64,000 nucleotides of DNA from Hymenobacter canadensis (GTDB lineage Bacteria; Bacteroidota; Bacteroidia; Cytophagales; Hymenobacteraceae), in assembly GCF_027359925.1 (NCBI RefSeq), contig NZ_CP114767.1, positions 186,001 to 250,000 on the forward strand, read 5' to 3'. A program made the position numbers and the translations under genes. The notes beneath the pieces were generated by a model. It had not been told where the DNA came from and did not search any database. It saw nothing but the letters and a program-made list of their open reading frames with translations. Positions 31,930 through 39,584 of the stretch are shown here, piece after piece. Within the stretch, counting starts at the first letter, position 1; every line of letters starts with the position of its first letter.

Positions 31930-32316
31930 ATGCTTCAAGTTACCAGCTTCCTTTTTCACTGCCTGTATAGTCTGGTTGCCAAACGGCAGCTATATCCCTC
32001 CGGTCGTCTGGATGCAGCAAAGGTGGGGTTGGTGATGGTGTATGCGCTGGTGGGTTTCGACCTGTTGCTGGTTATTGAAAAGATTATGAATGTGAGACTT
32101 ATACAGGGGCAGCTTACCTTTTTGCTTCTGGCTGGGCTTCTGCTGGGTGCCTATGCCTGCTTGCAGACACGCTACTTCAAACGTCACCTTACCGAAGAAC
32201 GCTTGTCGCGGTACGATGCGGAAAACGGGAGGGCTAGAGTTTGGTATGCGCTGGTTGCCGTGTGGGTACTTGCGGTGGTGTACGCCTTGCCCTTTACAGG
32301 ATTTCTTGCTCATTGA
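31930..32316 (+). CDS. Small membrane protein, unknown function
   Basis: The 128-residue protein has hydrophobic segments near 30-55 (VGLVMVYALVGFDLLLVIEK), 62-80 (LTFLLLAGLLLGAYACL) and 103-125 (YALVAVWVLAVVYALPFTGF), so about three membrane helices, with a basic loop between the second and third. The frame is open upstream to 31645, but the earlier part crosses the divergent gene and the -7 box, so the ATG at 31930 is used. No family is recognised. Confidence 0.62.
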   Translation: MLQVTSFLFHCLYSLVAKRQLYPSGRLDAAKVGLVMVYALVGFDLLLVIEKIMNVRLIQGQLTFLLLAGLLLGAYACLQTRYFKRHLTEERLSRYDAENGRARVWYALVAVWVLAVVYALPFTGFLAH

Positions 32317-32373
32317 CACGTCAGGCAAACGCCCATGCAAGCTGAATAAGCCGGATATGCGGCGAGTTGCCGC

Positions 32374-33000
32374 CTACCGGCTCAACCCCGGAAACAGCGC
32401 TATAATGGCCGTAGCCATAAAATTGACGCCGATAGCCAGCGTCAGGAAGCCCATGATGCGGGCCAGCGCCGCCATACCGGGCCGCCCCAGAAACCGCGTG
32501 AGCCGCAACGACGACATCAGGATGATGTAGGCTGCCAGCGCCACCAGCCCGAAGCCCAGCACAATCAGGCCCATATCGGAGTAGCTGAGCTTGCCCGTAA
32601 ACAGGCCGATGCACACGGCCATGGAACCCGGCCCCGAGAGCATGGGCATGGCCAGCGGCGTGAAGCTGATGTCGTTTTTGTGCATGCTTTCCTCCAGCGT
32701 TTCCTCCGACACCTTGGCCCGGTTGCCGCCCGGCGTAAGCAGGTCGAAGGCCGAGCGCATGAGCAGGATGCCGCCCGCAATGCGCAGGTGATGGATGTTG
32801 ATGCCGAAGAAGTTGAGCACGTACTGCCCCGCGAAAAACGACACCGTGAGCACGCCCACCATGTACAGGCAGGCCTTTAGGCCGATGTTGGCGCGTTCGG
32901 CCGGCGTGTCTTCCTCGGTCAGGGTCAGGAATACCGGCATGGCCCCAAAGGGGTTCACAACCGAGAAGAGTGTGGTAAAAGTGGCGAGCAGTATCTCCAT
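32374..33000 (-). CDS. MarC family (UPF0056) membrane protein
   Basis: The 208-residue protein has six membrane helices and the MarC family pattern: FSVVNPFGAMPVFLTLT in helix 1, IHHLRIAGGILLMRSAFDLL, a middle block PLAMPMLSGPGSMAVCIGLF and the C-terminal LARIMGFLTLAIGVNFMATA. MarC proteins are inner-membrane proteins of unknown substrate; the old link to multiple antibiotic resistance was not confirmed. A -7-like box (TACCTTTA, 33030-33023) lies upstream. Confidence 0.92.
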   Translation of the reverse strand: MEILLATFTTLFSVVNPFGAMPVFLTLTEEDTPAERANIGLKACLYMVGVLTVSFFAGQYVLNFFGINIHHLRIAGGILLMRSAFDLLTPGGNRAKVSEETLEESMHKNDISFTPLAMPMLSGPGSMAVCIGLFTGKLSYSDMGLIVLGFGLVALAAYIILMSSLRLTRFLGRPGMAALARIMGFLTLAIGVNFMATAIIALFPGLSR

Positions 33001-33154
33001 GGACCGGGCGTGTAGCTACGGGTAAAGGTACGAGCCTTTGAGAATCAGCAAGCAGGGAAAATGCTATGTTTATGCCTCAACCGTAGCCCGGGCAGCCCGT
33101 AGAAGCAACTCCCCGGCAGGCCTATCCTGTTTTTCCCTCTCTCTTTCCGCTCGC

Positions 33155-33715
33155 ATGAATACCACGCTTCCTCCCACGGTAGCGGCCGCCGACGCCGCTG
33201 CTGCCACCGAAACCCCTTTGGTGGGCATCATCATGGGCTCCCAGTCTGATCTAAAGACCATGTCGGCGGCCGCCGAACTGCTGCGCCAGTTCAACGTGCC
33301 GTATGAAATTACGCTGGTTTCGGCGCATCGCACGCCGCATCGGCTGGTAGAATATACCGAAACAGCTCGTAAGCGGGGCCTGCGCGTCATTATTGCCGGT
33401 GGGGGCGGGGCTGCCCATTTGCCGGGTATGGTGGCGGCCTTCACCACACTGCCGGTTATTGGGGTGCCTATCAATTCGGCTACCTCCATCCACGGCCTCG
33501 ACTCCATTCTGTCGATGCTGCAGATGCCGGCTGGGGTGCCCGTGGCCACTGTGGCCCTCGACGGTGCCACCAACGCCGCCGTGCTGGCCACCCAGATGCT
33601 GGCCATCAGCAACGCCCGCCTGCACGATGTGCTGGAAAAGTACCGTGCCTCGCTTAAAGACAAAGTGATGCGCACCATCGAAGAGCTGCGGAAAGGCGGC
33701 TTCAACGACGAGTAA
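33155..33715 (+). CDS. purE: N5-carboxyaminoimidazole ribonucleotide mutase PurE
   Basis: The 186-residue protein has the PurE class I blocks: VGIIMGSQSDLKTMSAAAEL (substrate phosphate and catalytic loop), LVSAHRTPHRLVEYTETA, AGGGGAAHLPGMVAAFT and INSATSIHGLDSILSMLQMP. The enzyme moves the carboxyl group of N5-CAIR to make CAIR in purine synthesis. It carries an Ala-rich N-terminal lead of about 20 residues (TVAAADAAAATE). The ATG at 33155 is used; the longer frame from 33038 is not supported. No purK lies next to it. Confidence 0.96.
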   Translation: MNTTLPPTVAAADAAAATETPLVGIIMGSQSDLKTMSAAAELLRQFNVPYEITLVSAHRTPHRLVEYTETARKRGLRVIIAGGGGAAHLPGMVAAFTTLPVIGVPINSATSIHGLDSILSMLQMPAGVPVATVALDGATNAAVLATQMLAISNARLHDVLEKYRASLKDKVMRTIEELRKGGFNDE

Positions 33716-33770
33716 CCACCGCTTCCCGCGCTCCATCCCGCCCAATCCTCCCCACACCTTCTCTGCTCTG

Positions 33771-34940
33771 ATGCCTGATTTTGACTCATTGCCCTGGTGG
33801 CTGACTGCCCTTCATGGCCTGGTAATGCTCCTGACGCTGGCCAGCGTTGTGGCTACGCTGCTGCCGCTGCTGCGCGCAACGGCTTGGTGGATACGCGTGT
33901 TTGACTTCCCGCGCCTGCAGATCGTGGCTGTTACTCTGCTTACAATAGTCGGTGGCCTGCTGCTGGGCTGGCATACGCTGCCGGGCTGGTGGGGCGTAGG
34001 CGCGCTGGGGCTGCTGGCCGCGGCCGTGGTCTACCAGTTCTTCCGGATTGTGCCCTACACGCCGCTGGTGAAAAAGCAGGTGGGCGACAGCACCCTCAAG
34101 GACGGCAAGCGCCACCTGAGTCTGGTGATGATGAACGTGCTGCAATTCAATAAGCAGGGCCAGAAGGCGCTGCAAGCCATCCAGAAGATGGATCCGGACA
34201 TCATCATGGCTGTGGAAACCGACCAGTGGTGGTACGAGCAGCTCAAGCCGCTGGAAGAAACCCACCCCCACACCTGCCACGAGCCGCTCGACAACACGTA
34301 CGGCCTGCTGTTCTTCTCGCGCCTCAAGCTGGAAAGCTGCGACATCAAGTACCTGCTCGACGACGACGTGCCCAGCCTGCATGCCCGCGTGCAGTTGGCC
34401 GATGGCCGCACCTGGGTGCAGGTGTACGGCCTGCACCCCAAGCCGCCAGCGCCGGCCGAATCCAAAACCAGCACCAAGCGCGACGCCGAGCTGCTGCTGG
34501 TAGGCAAAGCCATCGACAAAAAGGACGAGCCCACCATCGTATTCGGCGACATGAACGACGTGGCTTGGTCGCACACTTCCGAGCTGTTCCGGCGCATCAG
34601 TGGCCTCATGGACCCACGCGTGGGCCGCGGCCTGCTGCCCACCTTCCACGCCGACCACTACCTGCTCCGCTGGCCCCTCGACCACGTGTTCGTGTCGGCC
34701 CACTTCAAGGTGGATGATATGGAGCGCCTGCCGTACGTCGGCTCCGACCACTTCCCCATCTACATCAAGCTCAGCTACGAGCCCCACGACAAAGAGGAAC
34801 AGGAAGAAAACTGCGAGGAAGCCGACGCCGACGACCACGCCGAAGCCACTGAGAAGATACAGGAAGGCTTTGAGGAGGAGGACGAAGAAGAAGCCGAAGA
34901 AGCTGAGAACCCCGGCGAGAAAAAGGAGCTAACTACCTAG
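33771..34940 (+). CDS. Membrane-anchored endonuclease/exonuclease/phosphatase family protein
   Basis: The 389-residue protein has three hydrophobic helices (about 10-30, 48-67, 72-90), then an EEP fold: MNVLQFNKQGQKALQAIQKM with MDPDIIMAVET (metal Glu), VYGLHPKPPAPAE, IVFGDMNDVAWSHTSELFRR (catalytic GDMN), WPLDHVFVSAHF and GSDHFPIYIKL (catalytic DH). The C-terminal 50 residues are very acidic (EEEDEEEAEEAE). Family members cut DNA, RNA or phosphoesters; these membrane-bound forms in Bacteroidota face the periplasm, and the substrate is unknown. The acidic tail is low-complexity and may bind cations. Confidence 0.82.
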   Translation: MPDFDSLPWWLTALHGLVMLLTLASVVATLLPLLRATAWWIRVFDFPRLQIVAVTLLTIVGGLLLGWHTLPGWWGVGALGLLAAAVVYQFFRIVPYTPLVKKQVGDSTLKDGKRHLSLVMMNVLQFNKQGQKALQAIQKMDPDIIMAVETDQWWYEQLKPLEETHPHTCHEPLDNTYGLLFFSRLKLESCDIKYLLDDDVPSLHARVQLADGRTWVQVYGLHPKPPAPAESKTSTKRDAELLLVGKAIDKKDEPTIVFGDMNDVAWSHTSELFRRISGLMDPRVGRGLLPTFHADHYLLRWPLDHVFVSAHFKVDDMERLPYVGSDHFPIYIKLSYEPHDKEEQEENCEEADADDHAEATEKIQEGFEEEDEEEAEEAENPGEKKELTT

Positions 34941-34993
34941 CGAGTCGGCTGCAAACCGCAAATCATCAGCAGACAGCTATGATGGTCAGTAAT

Positions 34994-35027
34994 GCAAACA
35001 GCCCAGGCACTTGCCTGGGCTGTTTGC
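34994..35027 (+). terminator. Terminator of the EEP gene
   Basis: GCAAACAGCCCAGGCA pairs with TGCCTGGGCTGTTTGC, with almost no loop. It lies 54 bases after the stop. Confidence 0.8.
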
Positions 35028-35201
35028 GTTACTGTGGGCTGTAAATCGACTGGCGGATGGCGGTCTGGTAGGTAAGGTAGCGGCCGGGAATCTTCCGTTC
35101 TGCTACAGCGCACTAGGGCAGAGTCAGGCGGTCTTTGGTGTTCAGGCTCGCCTGTTGCCTACGGCAACACCTGCGCCGAAAACCTGCCAGGATGTAAACA
35201 C

Positions 35202-35234
35202 AAAAAGGCCCGGAGCAAGCTGCTCCGGGCCTTT
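35202..35234 (-). terminator. Terminator of dnaK
   Basis: AAAGGCCCGGAGCA and TGCTCCGGGCCTTT form a 14-bp stem with a 3-base loop; five T follow on the minus strand. Confidence 0.88.
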
Positions 35235-35283
35235 CTGTTTTCAACAATCAGCGCAATCAATACAATCAGCGCTAATCAGTGAT

Positions 35284-37227
35284 TTACTTGCCTACTTCCT
35301 CGTAATCCACGTCGGTTACGTTGTCGTGGGGCTGGCCTTGCTGGCCGTTGCCGCCGGGCTGGCCGGCACCGCCGAAGGGGTTGCCACCGTCGGCGCCGGG
35401 CTGGCCGCCTTCGGCACCGCCCTGGGCGTACATCTCCTGCGAGGCTGCCTGCCAGGCCGTGTTGATGGCTTCCATGGCCGTATCAATCTGGCTGATGTCT
35501 TTGCTCTCGTGAGCCTTCTTGAGGTCGGCGAGGGCATCTTCAACGGCCGTTTTGTTGCCGGCGCTCAGCTTGTCGCCGTACTCTTTCAGCTGCTTCTCCG
35601 TCTGGAAAATCATCGAGTCGGCGGCGTTTACCTTGCCGATGCGCTCCGTCTCGGCTTTATCGGCGTCGGCGTTGGCAGCGGCTTCGTTGCGCATGCGCTC
35701 AATGTCGGCGTCAGTCAGGCCCGAGGAAGCTTCGATGCGGATCTTCTGCTCCTTGCCGGTGCCTTTGTCTTTGGCCGACACGTGCAGAATGCCGTTGGCG
35801 TCGATGTCGAAGGTTACTTCGATCTGCGGAACACCGCGGGGAGCCGGCGGAATCGAGTCGAGGTGGAAGCGGCCGATAGTGCGGTTCTGCGAAGCCAGCG
35901 GACGCTCGCCCTGCAGCACGTGAATTTCTACCGAAGGCTGCGAATCCGAAGCCGTCGAGAACGTCTCCGACTTCTTGGTTGGAATCGTGGTGTTGCTCTC
36001 GATGAGCTTGGTCATTACGCCGCCCATCGTTTCGATGCCCAGCGAAAGCGGGGTCACGTCGAGCAGCAGTACGTCCTTCACCTCACCGGTCAATACACCG
36101 CCCTGGATGGCAGCGCCCACGGCTACTACTTCGTCGGGGTTCACACCCTTGGAAGGCTTCTTGCCGAAGAACTTCTCCACTTCTTCCTGGATGCGCGGAA
36201 TGCGCGTCGAGCCACCTACGAGGATAACCTCGTCGATGTCGGAAGTGCTCAGGCCGGCATCCTGCAGCGCCTTTTTGCAAGGCTCCATCGAGCGGCGCAC
36301 TAGGTTGTCGGCGAGCTGCTCGAACTTGGCGCGGCTCAGTTTCACCACCAAGTGCTTGGGGCCCGAGGCGGTAGCCGTCACGTACGGCAGGTTGATTTCG
36401 GTTTCGGTCGAAGACGACAGCTCTACCTTGGCTTTCTCGGCAGCTTCCTTGAGGCGCTGGAGAGCCATAGCGTCTTTGCGCAGGTCGAGGCCTTCGTTTT
36501 CGCTGGCGAACGTCTCGGCCAGGAAGTTGATGATTACCTGGTCGAAGTCGTCGCCACCGAGGTGGGTATCACCGTTGGTGCTCAGCACTTCAAACACGCC
36601 ATCACCCAGCTCGAGGATGGAAATGTCGAACGTACCGCCGCCGAGGTCATACACGGCAATCTTCTGGTCTTTATGCTTTTTGTCGAGGCCGTACGCCAAA
36701 GCGGCGGCGGTGGGCTCGTTGATGATGCGCTTCACATCGAGGCCAGCAATGGCGCCGGCTTCTTTGGTGGCCTGGCGCTGGGCATCATTGAAGTAGGCAG
36801 GCACCGTAATAACGGCTTCCGTTACGGGCTGACCGAGGTAGTCTTCGGCGGTCTGCTTCATTTTCTGCAGAACCATGGCCGAGATTTCCTGCGGCGTGTA
36901 CTGCCGGTCACCGATCTGGACGGCTACCGTGTTGTTGGAGCCTTTTACCAGCTGGTACGAGACGTTTTTGGCTTCCTCGGTCACTTCGCCGAAGCCACGG
37001 CCCATGAAACGCTTGATCGACTGCAGCGTGTTGATTGGGTTGGTAATCGCCTGGCGCTTGGCCGGGTCACCAACTTTCCGCTCGCCCTTGCCATTATCGA
37101 GGAAGGCTACGATACTCGGGGTGGTGCGGCGGCCTTCGCTGTTCGGAATAACTACCGGCTCGTTGCCTTCCATAACGGCCACGCACGAGTTGGTGGTGCC
37201 GAGGTCAATACCAATTATTTTGCCCAT
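35284..37227 (-). CDS. dnaK: Chaperone DnaK (Hsp70)
   Basis: The 647-residue protein is a full Hsp70: [16 protein letters not shown], the ATP-binding block [37 protein letters not shown], the linker [20 protein letters not shown] and a substrate-binding domain from about residue 390. The C-terminal tail is rich in Gly and Gln ([14 protein letters not shown]) and ends [12 protein letters not shown], close to the usual EEV-type end. It folds proteins with DnaJ and GrpE, neither of which is adjacent. A TGACAnnnTGTCA palindrome lies upstream at 37335-37347. A terminator follows at 35202. Confidence 0.98.
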   Translation of the reverse strand: MGKIIGIDLGTTNSCVAVMEGNEPVVIPNSEGRRTTPSIVAFLDNGKGERKVGDPAKRQAITNPINTLQSIKRFMGRGFGEVTEEAKNVSYQLVKGSNNTVAVQIGDRQYTPQEISAMVLQKMKQTAEDYLGQPVTEAVITVPAYFNDAQRQATKEAGAIAGLDVKRIINEPTAAALAYGLDKKHKDQKIAVYDLGGGTFDISILELGDGVFEVLSTNGDTHLGGDDFDQVIINFLAETFASENEGLDLRKDAMALQRLKEAAEKAKVELSSSTETEINLPYVTATASGPKHLVVKLSRAKFEQLADNLVRRSMEPCKKALQDAGLSTSDIDEVILVGGSTRIPRIQEEVEKFFGKKPSKGVNPDEVVAVGAAIQGGVLTGEVKDVLLLDVTPLSLGIETMGGVMTKLIESNTTIPTKKSETFSTASDSQPSVEIHVLQGERPLASQNRTIGRFHLDSIPPAPRGVPQIEVTFDIDANGILHVSAKDKGTGKEQKIRIEASSGLTDADIERMRNEAAANADADKAETERIGKVNAADSMIFQTEKQLKEYGDKLSAGNKTAVEDALADLKKAHESKDISQIDTAMEAINTAWQAASQEMYAQGGAEGGQPGADGGNPFGGAGQPGGNGQQGQPHDNVTDVDYEEVGK

Positions 37228-37541
37228 CTGAATGGTTATCGGTTAGGAGTTGGAGTGTCAGGTTGTAGGACGCGAATTGCTCGCATCGGGGGAGTTACAA
37301 GACGCGTACCAGCCGCAAAAAGCCTGCTTTTTCGTGACAGATTGTCATTTCTGAGCAGGTGCCCGAAGGATTTCGCGACGGACTGGCTTTTACGAAAAAG
37401 CCGGCGGCAGGATATGCTGCCACAGGGGCAGGGCTAATCGGTAGCCTGTGGCACGGACTTCAGTCCGTAGCCCGCTGCCGTCCGGTAGATAATGTGCGGT
37501 TCGGGGGGGCTACGGACTGAAGTCCGTGCCACATATAGCAG
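37228..37541. other. dnaK upstream region with small palindrome and REPIN
   Basis: This 313-base gap holds the dnaK 5' region and the inverted pair at 37447-37533. TGACAGATTGTCA (37335-37347), about 110 bases from the dnaK start, is a perfect 5-3-5 palindrome and may be a heat-shock operator, but I know no matching consensus. GCCTGCTTTTTCG and TTACGAAAAAGCCGGC also form a loose inverted pair. No -7/-33 pair was clear. Confidence 0.4.
37447..37533. repeat. REPIN-like inverted pair, GGCACGGACTTCAGTCCGTAGC type
   Basis: Perfect 25-base arms (37447-37471 and 37509-37533) contain TGTGGCACGGACTTCAGTCC, whose core ACGGACTTCAGTCCGT is itself a palindrome. It lies between dnaK and the hydrolase gene and ends 9 bases before the hydrolase stop. 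The layout matches the other REPIN-like elements; the core is unique in the window. Confidence 0.8.
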
Positions 37542-38501
37542 TCAGCGGGTAGCCGGATTTGCCAGAAACTCCTGAATCGTCTGCTCCCACAGTGCCTTAT
37601 TCTTCCACCAATATGGCTCGTGGCCGGAGCCAGGAAAGTCCTGGCGCTTCTTGGGGCCGCGCAGAGCGGCGAAGATGGCGTCGGTTTCGGGGCGGGTTAC
37701 GCGCGGGTCGGCGGCACCCCAGAGTAGTAGGGTGGGCGTGCTGGTGAGGGCCGCGTAGCGCGTGGCGTCGAGGTCGAAAGCCCAGAAGTTGTTGGCCAGG
37801 CCGCCCCACAACACCAGCAGGTTGGCCATCGGGAAGGGCGGGACGTGCATGGAGCGGAAGCGGCTTTGCGCGGTCTGGAGCATGGAGCCGTAGGGGCACT
37901 CCAGGATATTGGCGTCGGGCCGGATGCCCAGCTCGGCTTCGGCGCGCAGCGTGGCCACGGCCCCCATGGAGTTGGCGTAGATGAGCACCGGGCCGGGCCG
38001 CCGCTGCAGCCAGCGCACGGCCGTAGCCACGTCTTCAGCTTCATGATGACCCACGGTGCAGACGTTGCCCTCGGAGCCGCCGTTGCCGGCAAAATCGGTG
38101 AGCAGCACGTTGTAGCCGAGGCGGCGGAAGTAGCCGGCCTCGGTCAGAAGCTTGCTTTTGCAGCTGGTGTAGCCATGAAACAGGGCCACGGTGCCGCGCG
38201 CCTCGGGCACCGTGGCGTACCAGGTTTCCAGCCGCCCGTTGGGGCTGCTCAGATACACCGTGCGGTACGGGAAATCGGGCCGCTGCCGGTTGACGGGCTT
38301 CGGGTTTTTAATGCCCGTGAGCAGAATACCCACTTTCTGCAGGAGCGTCAGCTGCTCCGGGTTATCGGTGTGGGAGCCGGCTTCGGTGGTGAAATGCGTG
38401 AAGCGCCAGGCGTGAAAAAACGCCACTGCGTTCATTGCCAGAAACACCAGCACGGCCAGGCCAAGCGTCCGGCGCCACCGCCTCGCTGCCCGTCCGGCCA
38501 C
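37542..38501 (-). CDS. Alpha/beta hydrolase, membrane anchored
   Basis: The 319-residue protein has an N-terminal hydrophobic helix (RTLGLAVLVFLAMNAVAFFH) that is probably a membrane anchor, then an alpha/beta hydrolase domain: VALFHGYTSCKSKLLTEAGY (oxyanion region), LIYANSMGAVATLRAE with the nucleophile Ser, WGAADPRVTRPETD with the acid, and GSGHEPYWWKNKALW with the His. Related Bacteroidota proteins are annotated as serine aminopeptidase-like S33 hydrolases. The natural substrate is unknown. A GTG at 38501 overlaps the stop of the upstream gene (TAGTG), so they are probably translated together; the longer frame to 38903 only shadows that gene. Confidence 0.8.
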   Translation of the reverse strand: MAGRAARRWRRTLGLAVLVFLAMNAVAFFHAWRFTHFTTEAGSHTDNPEQLTLLQKVGILLTGIKNPKPVNRQRPDFPYRTVYLSSPNGRLETWYATVPEARGTVALFHGYTSCKSKLLTEAGYFRRLGYNVLLTDFAGNGGSEGNVCTVGHHEAEDVATAVRWLQRRPGPVLIYANSMGAVATLRAEAELGIRPDANILECPYGSMLQTAQSRFRSMHVPPFPMANLLVLWGGLANNFWAFDLDATRYAALTSTPTLLLWGAADPRVTRPETDAIFAALRGPKKRQDFPGSGHEPYWWKNKALWEQTIQEFLANPATR

Positions 38502-39421
38502 TAGCCGCGGCTGCTGCGGCTGCCACCAGCCGGGCCGGGCTTGCGCCCCGTCGTGCCCCGCCCCGCCGACTTTGGGCCGGGCTTGCTGCCGGTTTTGCCG
38601 GGCGAGGCGTTTTTGGGCTTGCCGTTGGATGGTTTGGCGCTGAACGTGCCCGGCCGGCCGGCCCCGCGGCTGCCGGCGGCGCGCCCATCGGCAGCGCCGG
38701 GTTTGGCTCCGCCCTGGCCCCCAAACCCGCCCCGGTTGTAGCCGCCGGCACTGTTCTGGCCGGTTTTGCTGGTGGCTGGGCGCACGCCGCCGGGCCAGTA
38801 CTCCGAGGCTTTGGTGGTGGGCTTGTAGGTGCCGGCGGCGGCCGTCTGGGCGGCCATGTCTTCGCGCAGGGCCTGCACTTCGGCTTCGGTCAGTTCGCGC
38901 CATTGGCCGGGCTGCAGCTCAGCTACGGCCATATCGGCGATGCTGGCGCGCACAAGGCGCAGGGTGGGGTAGCCCACGGCGGCCGTCATTTTGCGCACCT
39001 GCCGGTTCATGCCCTGTGAAATCCGGATCTGGACCCAGCTGGTGGGAATGGCAGCCCGGAAGCGCACCGGCTTGCTGCGCTCCCAGATTTCGGGCGCTTC
39101 GGGCAGCAGCGCCACCTCGGCGGGGCTGGTGTAGCCGGTTTTCAGGTCGACGCCGCGGCGCAGGTTCTCCAGTGCGGCCTCGGTCGGAACGCCTTCCACC
39201 TGCACCCAATACGTTTTCGGCACCTTGAAGCGCGGCTCCGATAGGCGGTGCTGCAGCTGCTTGTCGTCGGTGAGTAGCACGAGGCCCTCGGAGTCGTAGT
39301 CCAGCCGGCCTACCGGATAAATGTCGGGTACGGCCACGAAATCCTTGAGCGTCTGGCGCCCGGCTTCGTCGGTGAACTGGGTGAGGACTTCGTAGGGCTT
39401 GTTGAGCAGAATGTAACGCAT
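38501..39421 (-). CDS. RluE/RsuA-type pseudouridine synthase with Gly-rich tail
   Basis: The 306-residue protein has an RsuA/RluB/RluE catalytic domain without an S4 domain: MRYILLNKPYEVLTQFTD, IYPVGRLDYDSEGLVLLTDD (catalytic Asp), RAAIPTSWVQIRISQGMNRQ and RKMTAAVGYPTLRLVRASI. It should convert a uridine in rRNA to pseudouridine; RluE-type enzymes act on 23S rRNA U2457. The last 90 or so residues are low-complexity (GGYNRGGFGGQGGAKPG), rich in Gly, Ser, Lys and Arg, perhaps for RNA binding. A -7 box lies 5 bases upstream of the ATG. The next gene overlaps its stop. Confidence 0.9.
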   Translation of the reverse strand: MRYILLNKPYEVLTQFTDEAGRQTLKDFVAVPDIYPVGRLDYDSEGLVLLTDDKQLQHRLSEPRFKVPKTYWVQVEGVPTEAALENLRRGVDLKTGYTSPAEVALLPEAPEIWERSKPVRFRAAIPTSWVQIRISQGMNRQVRKMTAAVGYPTLRLVRASIADMAVAELQPGQWRELTEAEVQALREDMAAQTAAAGTYKPTTKASEYWPGGVRPATSKTGQNSAGGYNRGGFGGQGGAKPGAADGRAAGSRGAGRPGTFSAKPSNGKPKNASPGKTGSKPGPKSAGRGTTGRKPGPAGGSRSSRG

Positions 39422-39425
39422 GGCG

Positions 39426-39433
39426 CAAAGGTA
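39426..39433 (-). promoter_or_regulatory. -7 box of the pseudouridine synthase gene
   Basis: TACCTTTG on the minus strand, only 4 bases from the ATG at 39421, so the transcript would be leaderless or nearly so. Confidence 0.55.
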
Positions 39434-39451
39434 CCGAGAAGATGGCCCGAT

Positions 39452-39584
39452 GTAATACCAAGCTCCAGCTTGGTGAATCGTTGCTGACGGATGGCACCAT
39501 AATACGAACGTTCTACTGCGCGTATCTCCCGCGCCGAGGCAACGGTTTCGTTCAACGATTCACCAAGCTGGAGCTTGGTGTTAC
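39452..39584. repeat. REPIN-like inverted pair, GTAATACCAAGCTCC...GTTG type
   Basis: The left arm (39452-39483) starts GTAATACCAAGCTCCAGCTT and ends AATCGTTG; the right arm (39553-39584) is the reverse with one mismatch. The core CAAGCTCCAGCTTG is a small palindrome. The TTA at 39581-39583 in the right arm is the stop codon of the neighbouring membrane protein gene. Confidence 0.85.

Larger units (their letters stand above)
34941..35283. other. Intergenic stretch with two terminators and a possible gene remnant
   Basis: Between the EEP and dnaK genes lie two strong hairpins (34994-35027 and 35202-35234). The 160 bases between them hold no complete gene. On the minus strand, 35036-35110 reads as a short protein-like end (GRYLTYQTAIRQSIYSPQ) with GC-rich third positions, broken by a stop upstream. 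It may be a remnant or may be chance. Confidence 0.4.

Noticed and set aside
35040..35190. tmRNA, RNase P or 6S RNA between EEP and dnaK
   Set aside because: None of the conserved sequence blocks of these RNAs was seen.
38502..38903. Longer N-terminus for the alpha/beta hydrolase (453 residues)
   Set aside because: The extra 134 residues lie wholly inside the pseudouridine synthase gene in another frame; GTG at 38501 overlaps the stop instead.
38435..39019. 194-residue frame on the plus strand
   Set aside because: Gly/Ala-rich antisense frame of the low-complexity tail of the pseudouridine synthase.
39452..39584. CRISPR array
   Set aside because: Repeats are single inverted pairs with no regular spacing and no cas genes are near.
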